From the NCBI GenBank assembly GCA_963708775.1, contig CAVPTI010000020.1, forward strand, positions 186,001 to 250,000: a stretch of 64,000 nt of DNA. The letters are read 5' to 3'. Positions 32,002 to 40,265 of this stretch are shown here, piece by piece. This DNA comes from JAGVSR01 sp963708775 (lineage in GTDB: Bacteria > Pseudomonadota > Alphaproteobacteria > Rhizobiales > Hyphomicrobiaceae). Numbering within the stretch: the stretch's first letter is position 1; each line of letters begins with the position of its first letter. The translations under genes were made by a program, and so were the position numbers. The notes beneath the pieces are model-generated. The model did no database searches. It was not told the DNA's origin and was given only the letters and a program-made list of their open reading frames with translations.

Positions 32002-32457
32002 TTACGAGACGTTGGCCTCGATCTGACGAGTGTCCGTTGCCGTGCCGATCGGAATGCTGCGTGGCTTCAGCCGCTCGGGCACGTTGCGGACCAGATCGAT
32101 GTCGAGCAGGCCGTCCTTGAGCGCCGCGCCGCTGACCTCGACGTGGTCAGCCAGCTGGAACCTGCGCTCGAAGGAGCGCGCGGCGATGCCGCGATGCAGA
32201 TAATGCCGCTCGGCCGTGTCGGGCTTCTTCTCGCCCTTCACGGTCAGGGTCTGCTCCTTGACCTCGATCTTCAGTTCATCGTCCACGAAGCCGGCCAGCG
32301 CCATGCTGATGCGATAGCGGTTTTCGCCGAGGCGTTCGATGTTGTAGGGCGGATAGGTAACTTCCGCATCAACGCCGGCCACGCTGTCGAGCAGCTGGGC
32401 GAGGCGATCAAAGCCAATCGTGGAGCGGTAAAGGGGAGAGAAATCTAAGTGTCGCAT
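32002..32457 (-). CDS. Small heat-shock protein, Hsp20/IbpA type
   Basis: An alpha-crystallin-domain holdase chaperone, 151 residues from the ATG at 32457. The N-terminus MRHLDFSPLYRSTIGFDRL is typical of the proteobacterial IbpA class; the crystallin domain has YRISMALAGF and AALKDGLLDIDLVRNVPE, with the IxI-like tail IPI near the end. Expression is probably heat-controlled at translation by the ROSE-like hairpin directly before the start codon. Confidence 0.95.
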   Translation of the reverse strand: MRHLDFSPLYRSTIGFDRLAQLLDSVAGVDAEVTYPPYNIERLGENRYRISMALAGFVDDELKIEVKEQTLTVKGEKKPDTAERHYLHRGIAARSFERRFQLADHVEVSGAALKDGLLDIDLVRNVPERLKPRSIPIGTATDTRQIEANVS

Positions 32458-32560
32458 GACATATCCTCCATCAGAAGCGACATGTGGAAACGGCACGCCC
32501 ATCATGGGCCGGGCCGGTCGTAATGCCCGCCGGAGACCGGCCGGGCACCCTTTGATTTAG
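32458..32560 (-). promoter_or_regulatory. ROSE-type RNA thermometer in the Hsp20 5' UTR
   Basis: Directly before the ATG, bases 32485-32459 (minus strand) fold into a hairpin in which the Shine-Dalgarno GGAGGA pairs with UC(G)CUUC; the G of the UYGCU motif is bulged, the diagnostic feature of ROSE elements, and the lower stem is ACAUGU / AUAUGU. The loop is UGAU. Upstream, GGCCGGTC/GACCGGCC and GCCCAT/ATGGGC give further stems of the multi-hairpin layout. The 5' limit is approximate. Confidence 0.82.
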
Positions 32561-32691
32561 GCACCCCAATCCGGCATTCAAGGGGCTTTGGCAGCTGCCG
32601 TTTTTGAACGGCCCGACACATGCTAAAAGCAAACTTGGCTGCGCGATTTGCGCAGCGTCCGTATTCGCACGACAGGAGACGTCCCGGCGCC

Positions 32692-33648
32692 ATGCAGCTT
32701 GTTTCGATTGCACGCAATCCGGCTCCGACGGGCTCGATCACCGGATTGATGATCGCCGAAGACGGGGCGGGGCTGCGCTATGCGCGCTGGCCCGCGACGC
32801 GGGGTCCGCGGCGGGGCACTGTCGTCATCGCGCCCGGACGTGGTGAATTCATCGAGAAATACTTCGAAGTCGTCGCCGAACTGCGCCGCCGCGGCTTTGC
32901 CGTCGCGGTGATGGACTGGCGTGGGCAGGGCGGTTCGGACCGGCTGCTCGATCATCCGCGCAAAGGACACGTGGAGGATTTCGCCGAGTATGATCGCGAC
33001 TTGCGGCAATTCATGAAAGAGATTGTGCTGCCTGACTGTCCGCCGCCCTACACCGCGCTTGGGCACTCGATGGGCGGGGCCATTCTCATGCGCAACGCCA
33101 TCCGGCCCGGCTCGTGGTTCGACCGCATCGTACTCACCGCGCCGATGATCGCGTTCGCGCCGGAGAAAATGCCGTATCCGCAGTCGCTCGTCCGCCTCTA
33201 TGCCGAGACGGCGGCGCTCGGCCTCTCGCACTCGTTCATTCCTGGGGGCACCGAGACGATGCCGGACCAGGTTCGTTTCGAGGATAACCAGCTGACGTCG
33301 GATCGGGAGCGCTGGCAGCGCATGACGGGCGTGCTGGAAGTCGCGCCCGCACTCGCGCTTGGGTCACCGACGGTTGGCTGGGTGAAAGCGGCGTTGCGGG
33401 CAATGTCCGAATTGCAGCGGCCGGATTGTCCCAAGCGCGTGCTGGTGCCGATGCTCATCTTCGCAGCCGGCGCGGACAAGATCGTCGACAGTCGTGCGGC
33501 GGAGGATTTTGCCGTGCAACTGAAGGTCGGCGGGCTCGTCCGGCTGCCGGGATCGAAACACGAGATCCTGCAGGAGACCGACCCGCTGCGGATGCGGTTC
33601 TGGGCAGCGTTCGACGCCTATATGGGCCTGGAGCAGCAGGCGGCTTGA
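32692..33648 (+). CDS. Alpha/beta hydrolase (lysophospholipase-like)
   Basis: A 318-residue serine hydrolase of the monoglyceride lipase/lysophospholipase group. The nucleophile elbow is LGHSMGGAI, an upstream block DWRGQGGSDR is the usual substrate-lid region, the acid is in FAAGADKIVDS, and the His in GSKHEILQE. ATG at 32692 with CAGGAGAC 13 nt upstream. The frame opens earlier but without similarity. The substrate is not determined. Convergent with hisN across two 41-bp palindromic elements. Confidence 0.9.
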   Translation: MQLVSIARNPAPTGSITGLMIAEDGAGLRYARWPATRGPRRGTVVIAPGRGEFIEKYFEVVAELRRRGFAVAVMDWRGQGGSDRLLDHPRKGHVEDFAEYDRDLRQFMKEIVLPDCPPPYTALGHSMGGAILMRNAIRPGSWFDRIVLTAPMIAFAPEKMPYPQSLVRLYAETAALGLSHSFIPGGTETMPDQVRFEDNQLTSDRERWQRMTGVLEVAPALALGSPTVGWVKAALRAMSELQRPDCPKRVLVPMLIFAAGADKIVDSRAAEDFAVQLKVGGLVRLPGSKHEILQETDPLRMRFWAAFDAYMGLEQQAA

Positions 33649-33654
33649 TTATCT

Positions 33655-33695
33655 GCGCCTTCCGACACGCCTGCGGCGCGCCGGCCGGAAGGCGA
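33655..33695 (+). repeat. 41-bp palindromic element, copy 2
   Basis: Arms GCGCCTTCCG and CGGAAGGCGA, core of the ACACGCC type ending GCCGGC. It begins 6 bp after the hydrolase stop codon. It is followed by an almost identical copy with a 51-bp period. Confidence 0.88.
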
Positions 33696-33705
33696 AATAT
33701 GATCT

Positions 33706-33746
33706 GCGCCTTCCGACACGCCTGCGGCGCGCCGGCCGGAAGGCGC
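33706..33746 (+). repeat. 41-bp palindromic element, copy 3
   Basis: Arms GCGCCTTCCG and CGGAAGGCGC, core identical to copy 2. Together copies 2 and 3 fill the space between convergent genes and end two bases before the hisN stop, so they may work as terminators. Confidence 0.88.
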
Positions 33747-33748
33747 GC

Positions 33749-34555
33749 TTACGATTTATTGAGTTCGGCGAGAACTGCGTCATGGAGCGCGGGATCGCCT
33801 GAGGCGACGATGCGGCCGCCGCCGGCTGCCGAACCGCCGTTCCATTCCGTCACGCGTCCACCGGCGGCTTCGACAATGGGAATGAGCGCGACGATGTCGT
33901 ACGGCTTCAGGCCGCTCTCCACGATGATATCGACAAAACCGGACGCGAGCAGAGCGTAGGCGTAGCAATCGCCGCCGTACCGCGTGAGGCGGACCTTGGC
34001 GCGCAAGTTCTCGAAGGCGGTCCGCTCCGCGCCGGCGCGAAAGAGCAGCGGATCGGTGGTCATCAGCACGGCCGACGAAAGGCTGTCACAGGATCGCGTC
34101 CGCATGATGCGTTTTTCGCCATTGCGGCTGGCAAAGCTTTGTACGCCGTCCGACCAAAAACGTTCGCCCGTAAACGGCTGGTCCATAACGCCGAGGACCG
34201 GCTGAGCCCCTTCGAGCAGTCCGATCAGGGTGCCCCACATTGGCGAGCCGGTGATGAAGGCACGGGTGCCGTCGATGGGGTCCACGACCCAGCGGTGGCG
34301 GGCGTCGGGCCTGCTGATGCCAAACTCCTCTCCCTCCAGGCCGTGGTCTGGAAAGGCACCACCCAGGTGGGTGGCGATTGCGACTTCAGCGGCACGATCG
34401 GCTGCGGTCACTGGATCAAAGCCGCCGTCGCCATCTTTATTGTCGACGTCAATGGGGACGCGGAAATAGGGCATCGTCGCTGCCGCTGCATGGTCCGCCA
34501 TAGCGTGGGCGCAGGCGACAAACGCGGGGTCGGCAGGGCGGAGATTCGCGGGCAC
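33749..34555 (-). CDS. hisN: Histidinol-phosphatase, inositol monophosphatase family
   Basis: A 268-residue metal-dependent phosphatase of the IMPase superfamily. Conserved motifs: GLEGEEFG (metal Glu), WVVDPIDGTRAFITG (metal Asp block) and GLKPYDIVALIPIVEAAGG (third metal site). The FITGSPMWGTLIGL segment favours the HisN subgroup, which completes histidine synthesis by removing phosphate from histidinol phosphate, over SuhB; the distinction is moderately sure. Next to two suhB/mmgR-class sRNAs. Confidence 0.88.
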   Translation of the reverse strand: MPANLRPADPAFVACAHAMADHAAAATMPYFRVPIDVDNKDGDGGFDPVTAADRAAEVAIATHLGGAFPDHGLEGEEFGISRPDARHRWVVDPIDGTRAFITGSPMWGTLIGLLEGAQPVLGVMDQPFTGERFWSDGVQSFASRNGEKRIMRTRSCDSLSSAVLMTTDPLLFRAGAERTAFENLRAKVRLTRYGGDCYAYALLASGFVDIIVESGLKPYDIVALIPIVEAAGGRVTEWNGGSAAGGGRIVASGDPALHDAVLAELNKS

Positions 34556-34749
34556 GGTGGCGTCCTCAAGAAAATGTGAAGCTCGACCAGGAGTGGTTGA
34601 GCACCTAAAGCAACATATGATGCAAACTCAACTCTCTCATTTTACGAGGATATTTTGTTGACTGTGGTTCAACTGCCGCGTGTACCGGGAATGTTTGGAA
34701 CGGCATTCCTAGCGTGTTGATGGTCTAAGCAAACAAAGGCATCGTTGTT

Positions 34750-34849
34750 GATGTGAAAGGTCGGCTGCACTTCCGGCCCTTTCACAGCCCACTCTGGGCG
34801 TTTCCTCCCTAGACTTGGGCCGTTCGTTTCGCACGAACGGCCTCTTTTT
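34750..34849 (+). ncRNA. mmgR/suhB (alpha-r8) family small RNA, copy 1
   Basis: A 26-base block shared exactly with copy 2 contains the family's unpaired TTTCCTCCCT motif (34801-34810). It is preceded by stem-loops (GTGAAAGG/CCTTTCAC from 34753, then GCCC/GGGC) and followed by a Rho-independent terminator (GGCCGTTCGT/ACGAACGGCC, 34818-34842, then TCTTTTT). The exposed CCUCC is complementary to Shine-Dalgarno sequences, so it probably acts in trans by blocking translation. The 5' end is approximate. Confidence 0.78.
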
Positions 34850-35037
34850 GTGACCGGCCCCCCGGGCGCGATGTCGACACCTCCCCACCTCCACAGCTGC
34901 ATCAGAAACGAAATACGCGGCGGCCTGTCGCATCGCAGCATATCCGCAGCGCTGATGGCTCCCTAATTTCTCATTTTAGTTTGAACGCGTTAGCGGCGTT
35001 AACCGCAGAATGGGGGGCAGCCCTGCGTTTTTCGCAG

Positions 35038-35066
35038 TTGAGCTTTTTGCGGCGCACCATTAGTTT
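35038..35066 (+). promoter_or_regulatory. Candidate promoter for sRNA copy 2
   Basis: TTGAGC (35038-35043), 17-bp spacer, TAGTTT (35061-35066), placed about 8 bp before the first stem of the sRNA. The same -10 hexamer and spacing occur before rpmJ. Confidence 0.4.
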
Positions 35067-35073
35067 CATCTCA

Positions 35074-35163
35074 TGCAACGGCGAGCGTGCTCGTCCTCTT
35101 GCAGCCCTCTCGGGCGTTTCCTCCCTAGACTTGGGCCATCCCTCGCGGATGGCCCTTTTTTTT
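35074..35163 (+). ncRNA. mmgR/suhB (alpha-r8) family small RNA, copy 2
   Basis: Same layout as copy 1: a 5' stem (TGCAA/TTGCA enclosing CGAGC/GCTCG), a GCCC/GGGC hairpin, the single-stranded TTTCCTCCCT motif (35117-35126) and a terminator (GGGCCATCC/GGATGGCCC, 35133-35155, then eight T). The 5' stem differs from copy 1 while the motif and its flanks are identical. The terminator T-run abuts the stop of the N-formylglutamate amidohydrolase gene on the other strand. Confidence 0.8.
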
Positions 35164-35166
35164 GAG

Positions 35167-36067
35167 TTATTCAGCGGCGCTGCGGCGCTCCAGAAGCGCC
35201 GGCGCCTCCGCAAACAGTTGCTTGGCAAACAGCAGCATGTCGCGCTCCAGCGCTATGAATTCGCGGCGTCTTCTCCAACGTCTTCTCGTCCATGTAAAGA
35301 CCGCGGTTGATCTCCAGCTGCACGGCATGCACACCGCGCAAAGGACGGCCGTAATGTTCCGTAATGTAGCCGCCGGCGTAGGGCCGGTTCAGCTGCGCCT
35401 CGTAGCCGAGGTCCGTCATGATCGACCGGATCAGCTTTGTAAGCCGCAGATCACATGATGTACCAAAGCGATCGCCGATGACGAAGTCGGGCCGCCGGAC
35501 TCCGGCGTGGGCCATGTGCGCCGAAGGCATCGAATGACAATCGATCAAAATGGCGTAGCCAAAATTGCGCTGCGCCCGATCCAACAGGCTGCGCAGAACG
35601 GCGTGGAAGGGCTTGTGCAGAAGTTCAATGCGCAGCAGCGCGTCCGACAGTGCCAGGGGTCCGTCGTAGATTTCTTCCCCATCCGAGACGATGCGGGCGA
35701 TCGTGCCTAAACCGCCGGCAACACGCACCGAGCGGGCATTTGCCCAATCAGGCAGCGGCTCCACGAAGAGTTCCGGATCGAGTTCGTAAGGTTCGCGATT
35801 GGCATCGATATAGGCGCGCGGAAAGCGGGCTGACAGCAGCGTTGCGCCGCGCGACGCCGCACGGATGAACAGTTCATCGACGTAGCAGTCTTCCGAGCGG
35901 CGGAGCGCCGTCGCATCGAGACGTGACTGATCGAGGAAACATTGCGGATAGATGCGGCCCGAATGCGGAGAGCAGAAAACGAACGGCGTGAGATTGCCCA
36001 GTGGCTCGCGCACTTCGAAAGGCGGCGTCAGTTCTTCGCGGATTGAAAGCTCCTCGGCCGAGGCCAT
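35167..36067 (-). CDS. N-formylglutamate amidohydrolase family protein, frameshift near the C-terminus
   Basis: Zinc hydrolase family that releases formate from N-formylglutamate (last step of one histidine-degradation route), though many members act on other N-acyl substrates. Motifs: FVFCSPHSGRIYP, SRGATLLSARFPRAYIDANR, ILIDCHSMPS and AVQLEINRGLYMDE. ATG at 36067; about 300 residues. Near 35260 one extra base shifts the frame; removing it gives TPRFIALERDMLLFAKQLF and a stop at 35167, a normal C-terminus. A second family member lies at 41714-42508. Confidence 0.88.
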
Positions 36068-36405
36068 CGAGTTGACGATCCTTTCTGTCCGCCGGTCGGC
36101 AGTTGTGCATGTCCGCGGCGGTCTACGTGAAAGCTTAAAGGCCGTGCGAGGTTGCACTATCGGCACATGTCGCAGACCATCGATATTGCAGCACTTTGCC
36201 AATCCGCGGCGGGGATGTCCACGCTCGTCTCGGGGCCGTCAACACGCGGATGAGACGCACTCCGTCGCAGTGGAGTCCCTCTAGAACGTGTGAGGCTCTC
36301 CTACACCTTCATTCTAGATTTACCAAAGTAACGTCAGATTCGACGTAGCATCACCGTTTCGCTGCGCTAGATTGCCTCCACGTCCCGCCAGTTGCAAAGC
36401 GTCCC
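36068..36405. other. Divergent intergenic region before cpdR
   Basis: 338 bases with no gene. Presumably promoters for the amidohydrolase (minus) and cpdR (plus). I see no repeat, riboswitch or CtrA-type TTAA-N7-TTAA site here. Confidence 0.4.
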
Positions 36406-36792
36406 ATGACAATCAGTCCCTCCCGTGTTCCCTTGCATCGCATCCTCCTGGCAGAGGACGACGACAGCATGCGGGCGTTTCTCGAGCGGGCACTCGCTCG
36501 CGCCGGCTATGATGTCATCGGCTTCGCCAACGGCGTAGAGGCTTTGGAGCGACTCGAGCGGGAGCCGTTTACCCTGCTCCTTACCGACATCGTGATGCCG
36601 CGCATGGACGGAATCGAGTTGGCGCGGCGAGCCAGCGAGATCGATCCAGATCTCAAAATCATGTTTATCACCGGCTTTGCCGCCGTGGTTCTCAACAGCG
36701 AAAACCAGGGTCCCAAGGACGCCCGTGTTCTGTCGAAGCCGTTCCATCTCAAGGACCTGGTGCGCGAAGTCGAGCGTCTGCTCGAGGAGTAG
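36406..36792 (+). CDS. cpdR: CpdR, single-domain response regulator controlling ClpXP
   Basis: A 128-residue receiver-only protein. The acidic pair (LLAEDDDSM), the phospho-acceptor in LLLTDIVMPRMDG, the conserved Thr in FITGFAAV and Lys in LSKPFHLKDLV are all present. The FITGFAAV...LSKPFHL signature is that of CpdR, which in its unphosphorylated state primes ClpXP for degradation of PdeA, and via RcdA and PopA of CtrA. rcdA is also in this window (61448-61996). Confidence 0.93.
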   Translation: MTISPSRVPLHRILLAEDDDSMRAFLERALARAGYDVIGFANGVEALERLEREPFTLLLTDIVMPRMDGIELARRASEIDPDLKIMFITGFAAVVLNSENQGPKDARVLSKPFHLKDLVREVERLLEE

Positions 36793-36906
36793 TCCACCCA
36801 TCTGCAAGGCTGCACCACAGCGCCGTCCGGCCCATCGCAAGGCCGCTTGCCACTCACTGCCATTGTCGATATACGAGGCCTCCGCGCATGACCCGGCGCG
36901 GACTAG

Positions 36907-36981
36907 GGGCGCTTAGCTCAGCGGTAGAGCACTTCCTTGACATGGAAGGGGTCAGAGGTTCGATCCCTCTAGCGCCCACCA
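36907..36981 (+). tRNA. tRNA-Val(GAC)
   Basis: Acceptor stem GGGCGCT/AGCGCCC, D-arm GCTCAGCGGTAGAGC, anticodon loop TTGACAT (anticodon GAC, valine) closed by CTTCC/GGAAG, T-loop GGTTCGATCC, and an encoded CCA. 75 nt including CCA. Confidence 0.97.
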
Positions 36982-37081
36982 TTCTGTCCCTGTTTACAAT
37001 TCGTTACGGCGCCCGGACGGGCAGGTTGTCGACCGGTTATGCGGCAGTTGCGATTTTCCGCGCTTTCGTTGGGGCTGTTTG

Positions 37082-37110
37082 TTGACAGGGCGGGCTGCCC
37101 CGACTAGTTT
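37082..37110 (+). promoter_or_regulatory. Candidate promoter for rpmJ
   Basis: TTGACA, 17-bp spacer, TAGTTT, about 100 bp before the rpmJ start. The -35 box is a perfect consensus. Confidence 0.5.
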
Positions 37111-37212
37111 CCGCCCAGCTTTTCCAGCGCTCGATGACTTGGGCGATCCAGACCGGCCTCCGGTCTGGCATCCCGCACGTTTCATCCGGCCGCCCAATTC
37201 GAGTGAACCGCC

Positions 37213-37338
37213 ATGAAAGTCCGTAACTCTCTCAAGTCCCTCCGTGCGCGCCATCGCGACAACCGCATCGTGCGCCGCAAGGGCCGCGTGTACGTCATCA
37301 ACAAGACGCAGCGCCGCTTCAAGGCCCGCCAGGGCTGA
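37213..37338 (+). CDS. rpmJ: 50S ribosomal protein L36, zinc-free type (YkgO-like)
   Basis: A 41-residue gene: MKVRNSLKSLRARHRDNR at the start and TQRRFKARQG at the end. The four zinc ligands of classical L36 are absent, which marks the C-minus paralog (YkgO type) that many Alphaproteobacteria use as their only L36. ATG at 37213. The following hairpin at 37363-37392 probably ends the transcript. Confidence 0.95.
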   Translation: MKVRNSLKSLRARHRDNRIVRRKGRVYVINKTQRRFKARQG

Positions 37339-37362
37339 GGTCTTCCGTTTTCTACGTTTGAG

Positions 37363-37392
37363 CGGCCTCCGGAACATCCGTTCCGGGGGCCG
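37363..37392 (+). terminator. Stem-loop after rpmJ
   Basis: An inverted repeat CGGCC(T)CCGGAAC / GTTCCGG(G)GGCCG with loop ATCC, 24 nt beyond the stop. The T-tract is poor (TTGCTCGTT). Confidence 0.55.
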
Positions 37393-37445
37393 TTGCTCGT
37401 TGGAGGCGGCTTTAACGCGTCGGGCTGAGGGGGTAGACTGTGAGC

Positions 37446-38102
37446 ATGAAAAGCAATCGTAGATACGTCCAGCCCCTCCTTGCCGTTACGGCCGCAGGTA
37501 TGCTGCTGGGCTCGGGACCTGCTTGGGCCCAGTCGCCGCCACCCGGTGCGCCGCCGCGTGCGACTCCATCCGGGCCTGAGGCCGCCAAGCCTCGGCGTGA
37601 GGCGCCTAAACCCGAGAGCAGGGCGGATGTCCTGCAACGTCTCTATGGGGAACTGGCGAAAGCGCCGGATGCGGCGGCCGCCGAACCGATCGTGCGCAAC
37701 ATCGAACAGCTGTGGGTGCAAGCGGAGAGCCCAACCGCGACGCTTCTGATGAACCGCGCACTCGTGGCGGCGAACGAGAAGAATTATGATCTCTCGCTGA
37801 AATTCCTCGACACCGTGACCGAACTCTATCCGGCCTGGACCGAGGGCTTCAACCGGCGCGCCTACCTCTACGTCATCCAGCTCGACTACAATCGCGCACT
37901 GGGCGATCTGCGGCGTGTGCTGGCGCTCGATCCCGGCAACTTCCGCGCGCTCGAAGGTCTCGTGCAGGTGCTGCGCACGATGGGTCAAGATAAGGCGGCA
38001 CTCGACGTCGTGAAGACGCTTCTCAAGGCGCACCCGCATTCGCCGGGCGCGCAGGAAACGCTGAAAGAGCTGGAAGAAGCCGTCAACGGGCGGGGAATCT
38101 AA
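37446..38102 (+). CDS. Exported TPR-repeat protein
   Basis: A 218-residue protein with a signal peptide (PLLAVTAAGMLLGSGPAWAQ), a Pro-rich linker and about three tetratricopeptide repeats: LLMNRALVAANEKNYDLSLK, GFNRRAYLYVIQLDYNRAL and RALEGLVQVLRTMGQDKAAL. A periplasmic scaffold is likely; the partner is unknown. Start at the ATG at 37446; a GTG two codons earlier is possible. Followed after 7 nt by a 41-bp palindromic element with a T-run. Confidence 0.83.
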   Translation: MKSNRRYVQPLLAVTAAGMLLGSGPAWAQSPPPGAPPRATPSGPEAAKPRREAPKPESRADVLQRLYGELAKAPDAAAAEPIVRNIEQLWVQAESPTATLLMNRALVAANEKNYDLSLKFLDTVTELYPAWTEGFNRRAYLYVIQLDYNRALGDLRRVLALDPGNFRALEGLVQVLRTMGQDKAALDVVKTLLKAHPHSPGAQETLKELEEAVNGRGI

Positions 38103-38109
38103 TTGGTTT

Positions 38110-38156
38110 GCGCCCGGCAACTCCGCTGCGCGGAGCCGGCCGCCGGGCGCGTTTTT
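38110..38156 (+). repeat. 41-bp palindromic element, copy 4, with a T-run
   Basis: Bases 38110-38150: arms GCGCCCGGC / GCCGGGCGC, core of the ACTCC type, identical over all 21 bases to the core of the copy at 46744. The core forms CTCCGC-TGC-GCGGAG. TTTTT follows directly, so this copy should terminate the TPR transcript. It separates convergent TPR and pyk genes. Confidence 0.88.
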
Positions 38157-39657
38157 AAGTTGGGATCTTTGTCACCGCAGGCGTGCGGCGCTTGCCGCCG
38201 GTCGGGAACTCGTCGGGCGTGTGGCCGTCGGGCAGGCCATACTCGTCGATGAAGGCGAGCCGGATCATGTTGGTGGCTCCGGGCGAACCGAGCGGCACGC
38301 CGGCCGTGATGACGAGCCCTTCGCCCGCTTTGACGAAGCCTTCCTCAAACGCGATCTGCGAGGCCTTGCGAACCATGTGCGCGAGGTCTTCCGGATCGGC
38401 GGTCAGCACCGTCTGCACGCCCCACACGAGGGCGAGGCGGCGGGCTGTGCTCTCGATCGGCGTCAGGCCAATGACGGGAAGGCCGGGTCGTTCGCGGGCG
38501 ACGCGCAACGCTGTCGAACCAGTTGCCGTGTAGCAGAGGATGGCGGCAACTTTCACCGTGCTGGCGATGGCGTATGCCGCCGCGGCGATAGCGTCGGCGC
38601 CCGTGGGGCGCTTGGAGAATTCCGTTGCGTGCACGAAGGCATCGTAGCTCGGGTCGCTTTCGACCTCGAACGCAACGCGATCCATCATTTGAATGGCTTC
38701 GATGGGATACTGGCCGACGGCCAACTCCGCCGACAGCATGACGGCATCGGCGCCATCAAAGACGGCGGCGGCAACGTCGGAGACTTCGGCACGCGTCGGC
38801 ATCGGCGAGGAGATCATGCTTTCGAGCATCTGGGTCGCGACGACGACGGGCTTGCCGGCTTCGCGCGCCTTGCGCGTGATCTGCTTCTGCAGACCCGGAA
38901 CGCGCTCCACGGGCATTTCGACACCGAGATCGCCGCGCGCGACCATGAAGCCGTCGCCGGCTGCGATGATGGCGTCGAGATCGTCGATGGCTGACGGCTT
39001 CTCGATCTTCACGATAATCGCGGCGCGATCGCCGATGATGCGCTTGGCTTCGAGCACGTCCTCATGGCGCTGCACGAATGAGAGCGCGATCCAATCGGCG
39101 CCGATGGCGAGCGAGCAGTCGAGGTCGGCGTGGTCCTTTTCGGTCAACGCGCTCACAGGAAGCAGCGTGTCGGGCAGGCTGATGCCCTTGCGCGATGCCA
39201 GCGCGCCGCCGGTCACAACTGTCGCGATGATGCGACCCTTGGCGGCGCTCTTCACGCGCATGCGGATTTTGCCGTCGTCCAGCAGCAGGACATGACCGGG
39301 CGCGACGGCTTCGAAGATCTGCGGATGAGGGAGGAACACGCGCTCGGCGCTGCCGGGAGTCTTGTCGCCATCGAAGACGAATTCGGCGCCGTCGTTGACG
39401 AACACGCGACCGCCGTGGAACTCACCGAGGCGAAACTTGGGCCCCTGCAAATCACACAACACGCCGACGGCATGGCGCGTGCGTTCGGCGACGGCGCGGA
39501 TCGTCTCGACGTATGTCTTCGCCACCTCGTGCGAGGTGTGGCTCATGTTGACGCGAAAGACGTCGACTCCGGCGTGGACGAGTTTTTCCACCATCTCGGG
39601 CGATGACGATGCGGGGCCCAAAGTGGCGACGATCTTCACGCGGCGTTTGCGTCTCAT
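38155..39657 (-). CDS. pyk: Pyruvate kinase
   Basis: Converts phosphoenolpyruvate and ADP to pyruvate and ATP. The 500-residue protein has the N-terminal KIVATLGPASSSPEMVEKL, substrate-site blocks FRVNMSH and CDLQGPKFRLGEF, the catalytic Lys/metal site VKIEKPSAIDDLDAI and MVARGDLGVEMP, and MLSAELAVGQYP, where Leu and Gln replace the usual Thr and Lys of SAETAxGKYP. The C-terminus carries an added tail. Downstream of a DUF1036 gene on the same strand, a pairing common in the order. Confidence 0.95.
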   Translation of the reverse strand: MRRKRRVKIVATLGPASSSPEMVEKLVHAGVDVFRVNMSHTSHEVAKTYVETIRAVAERTRHAVGVLCDLQGPKFRLGEFHGGRVFVNDGAEFVFDGDKTPGSAERVFLPHPQIFEAVAPGHVLLLDDGKIRMRVKSAAKGRIIATVVTGGALASRKGISLPDTLLPVSALTEKDHADLDCSLAIGADWIALSFVQRHEDVLEAKRIIGDRAAIIVKIEKPSAIDDLDAIIAAGDGFMVARGDLGVEMPVERVPGLQKQITRKAREAGKPVVVATQMLESMISSPMPTRAEVSDVAAAVFDGADAVMLSAELAVGQYPIEAIQMMDRVAFEVESDPSYDAFVHATEFSKRPTGADAIAAAAYAIASTVKVAAILCYTATGSTALRVARERPGLPVIGLTPIESTARRLALVWGVQTVLTADPEDLAHMVRKASQIAFEEGFVKAGEGLVITAGVPLGSPGATNMIRLAFIDEYGLPDGHTPDEFPTGGKRRTPAVTKIPT

Positions 39658-39699
39658 GGTCTCTTCATCTCGGATCAGGTGCGCCGCGTCAGCGACGGT

Positions 39700-40137
39700 T
39701 CATTTCTTAGTAGCGGGCTCGGGATCGGTCAGGCGCACGGTCCATTCCTTGGCGTCGCCTGTATCGACTTCGAAAAAGCCCGTCGCCTTGTAGCCGCGAG
39801 AAACGCAATCCTGCACCCCCCGGATCGTGAACGACTTCTCCCCCGTGCACATGTCGTTTTTGCCGGCCCACTCGCCGCCGCGGTCATAGTCGATCGCATG
39901 GACGTAGATGAACCGGCTCGGCACCGCGCCTTTCAGCAGCGTCTCGCAGGTTTGCGATGCGATGTTCCACCAGCCTTCCGTCGCCCAGCCTTCCTTGTCC
40001 TGGTAACCGATGGCGACGCCGATGCGACTCGCCGTCGAGTTGCAGAGTTTGAGATCGGCCGCTGCAGGCGCAGCCTGCACGATGATCGACGCGACAAAAA
40101 CGGCGAAGCTGAAATAGGAACGGCGAACGTAGGACAT
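39700..40137 (-). CDS. DUF1036 exported protein
   Basis: A 145-residue secreted protein with signal peptide (FSFAVFVASIIVQAAPAAA). The DUF1036 core reads LKLCNSTASRIGVAIGYQD, EGWWNIASQTCETLL, and contains four cysteines likely to form two disulphides. Function unknown. ATG at 40137, the point at which the signal peptide begins. Lies 42 nt upstream of pyk. Confidence 0.87.
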   Translation of the reverse strand: MSYVRRSYFSFAVFVASIIVQAAPAAADLKLCNSTASRIGVAIGYQDKEGWATEGWWNIASQTCETLLKGAVPSRFIYVHAIDYDRGGEWAGKNDMCTGEKSFTIRGVQDCVSRGYKATGFFEVDTGDAKEWTVRLTDPEPATKK

Positions 40138-40265
40138 TTCGATCCGGGCTCTCTCGACGTCTGAACCGGCCGGTCTGCCTAGCACGCCACCGGGCACTCG
40201 GACAGGGAGCTAGGGTCGCGCCCCCGAGATCGTTCCTTGTGCCTGGCCTGGTGCCGGGCCCCGCC

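Noticed and set aside
31616..32026. 136-codon plus-strand frame between gltB and hsp20
   Set aside because: No similarity to any family I know and no clear ribosome-binding site; its end also overlaps the hsp20 3' end.
33655..33746. Insertion-sequence remnant
   Set aside because: The duplicated unit is the 41-bp palindrome plus spacer; there is no transposase fragment or terminal-repeat pair of an IS.
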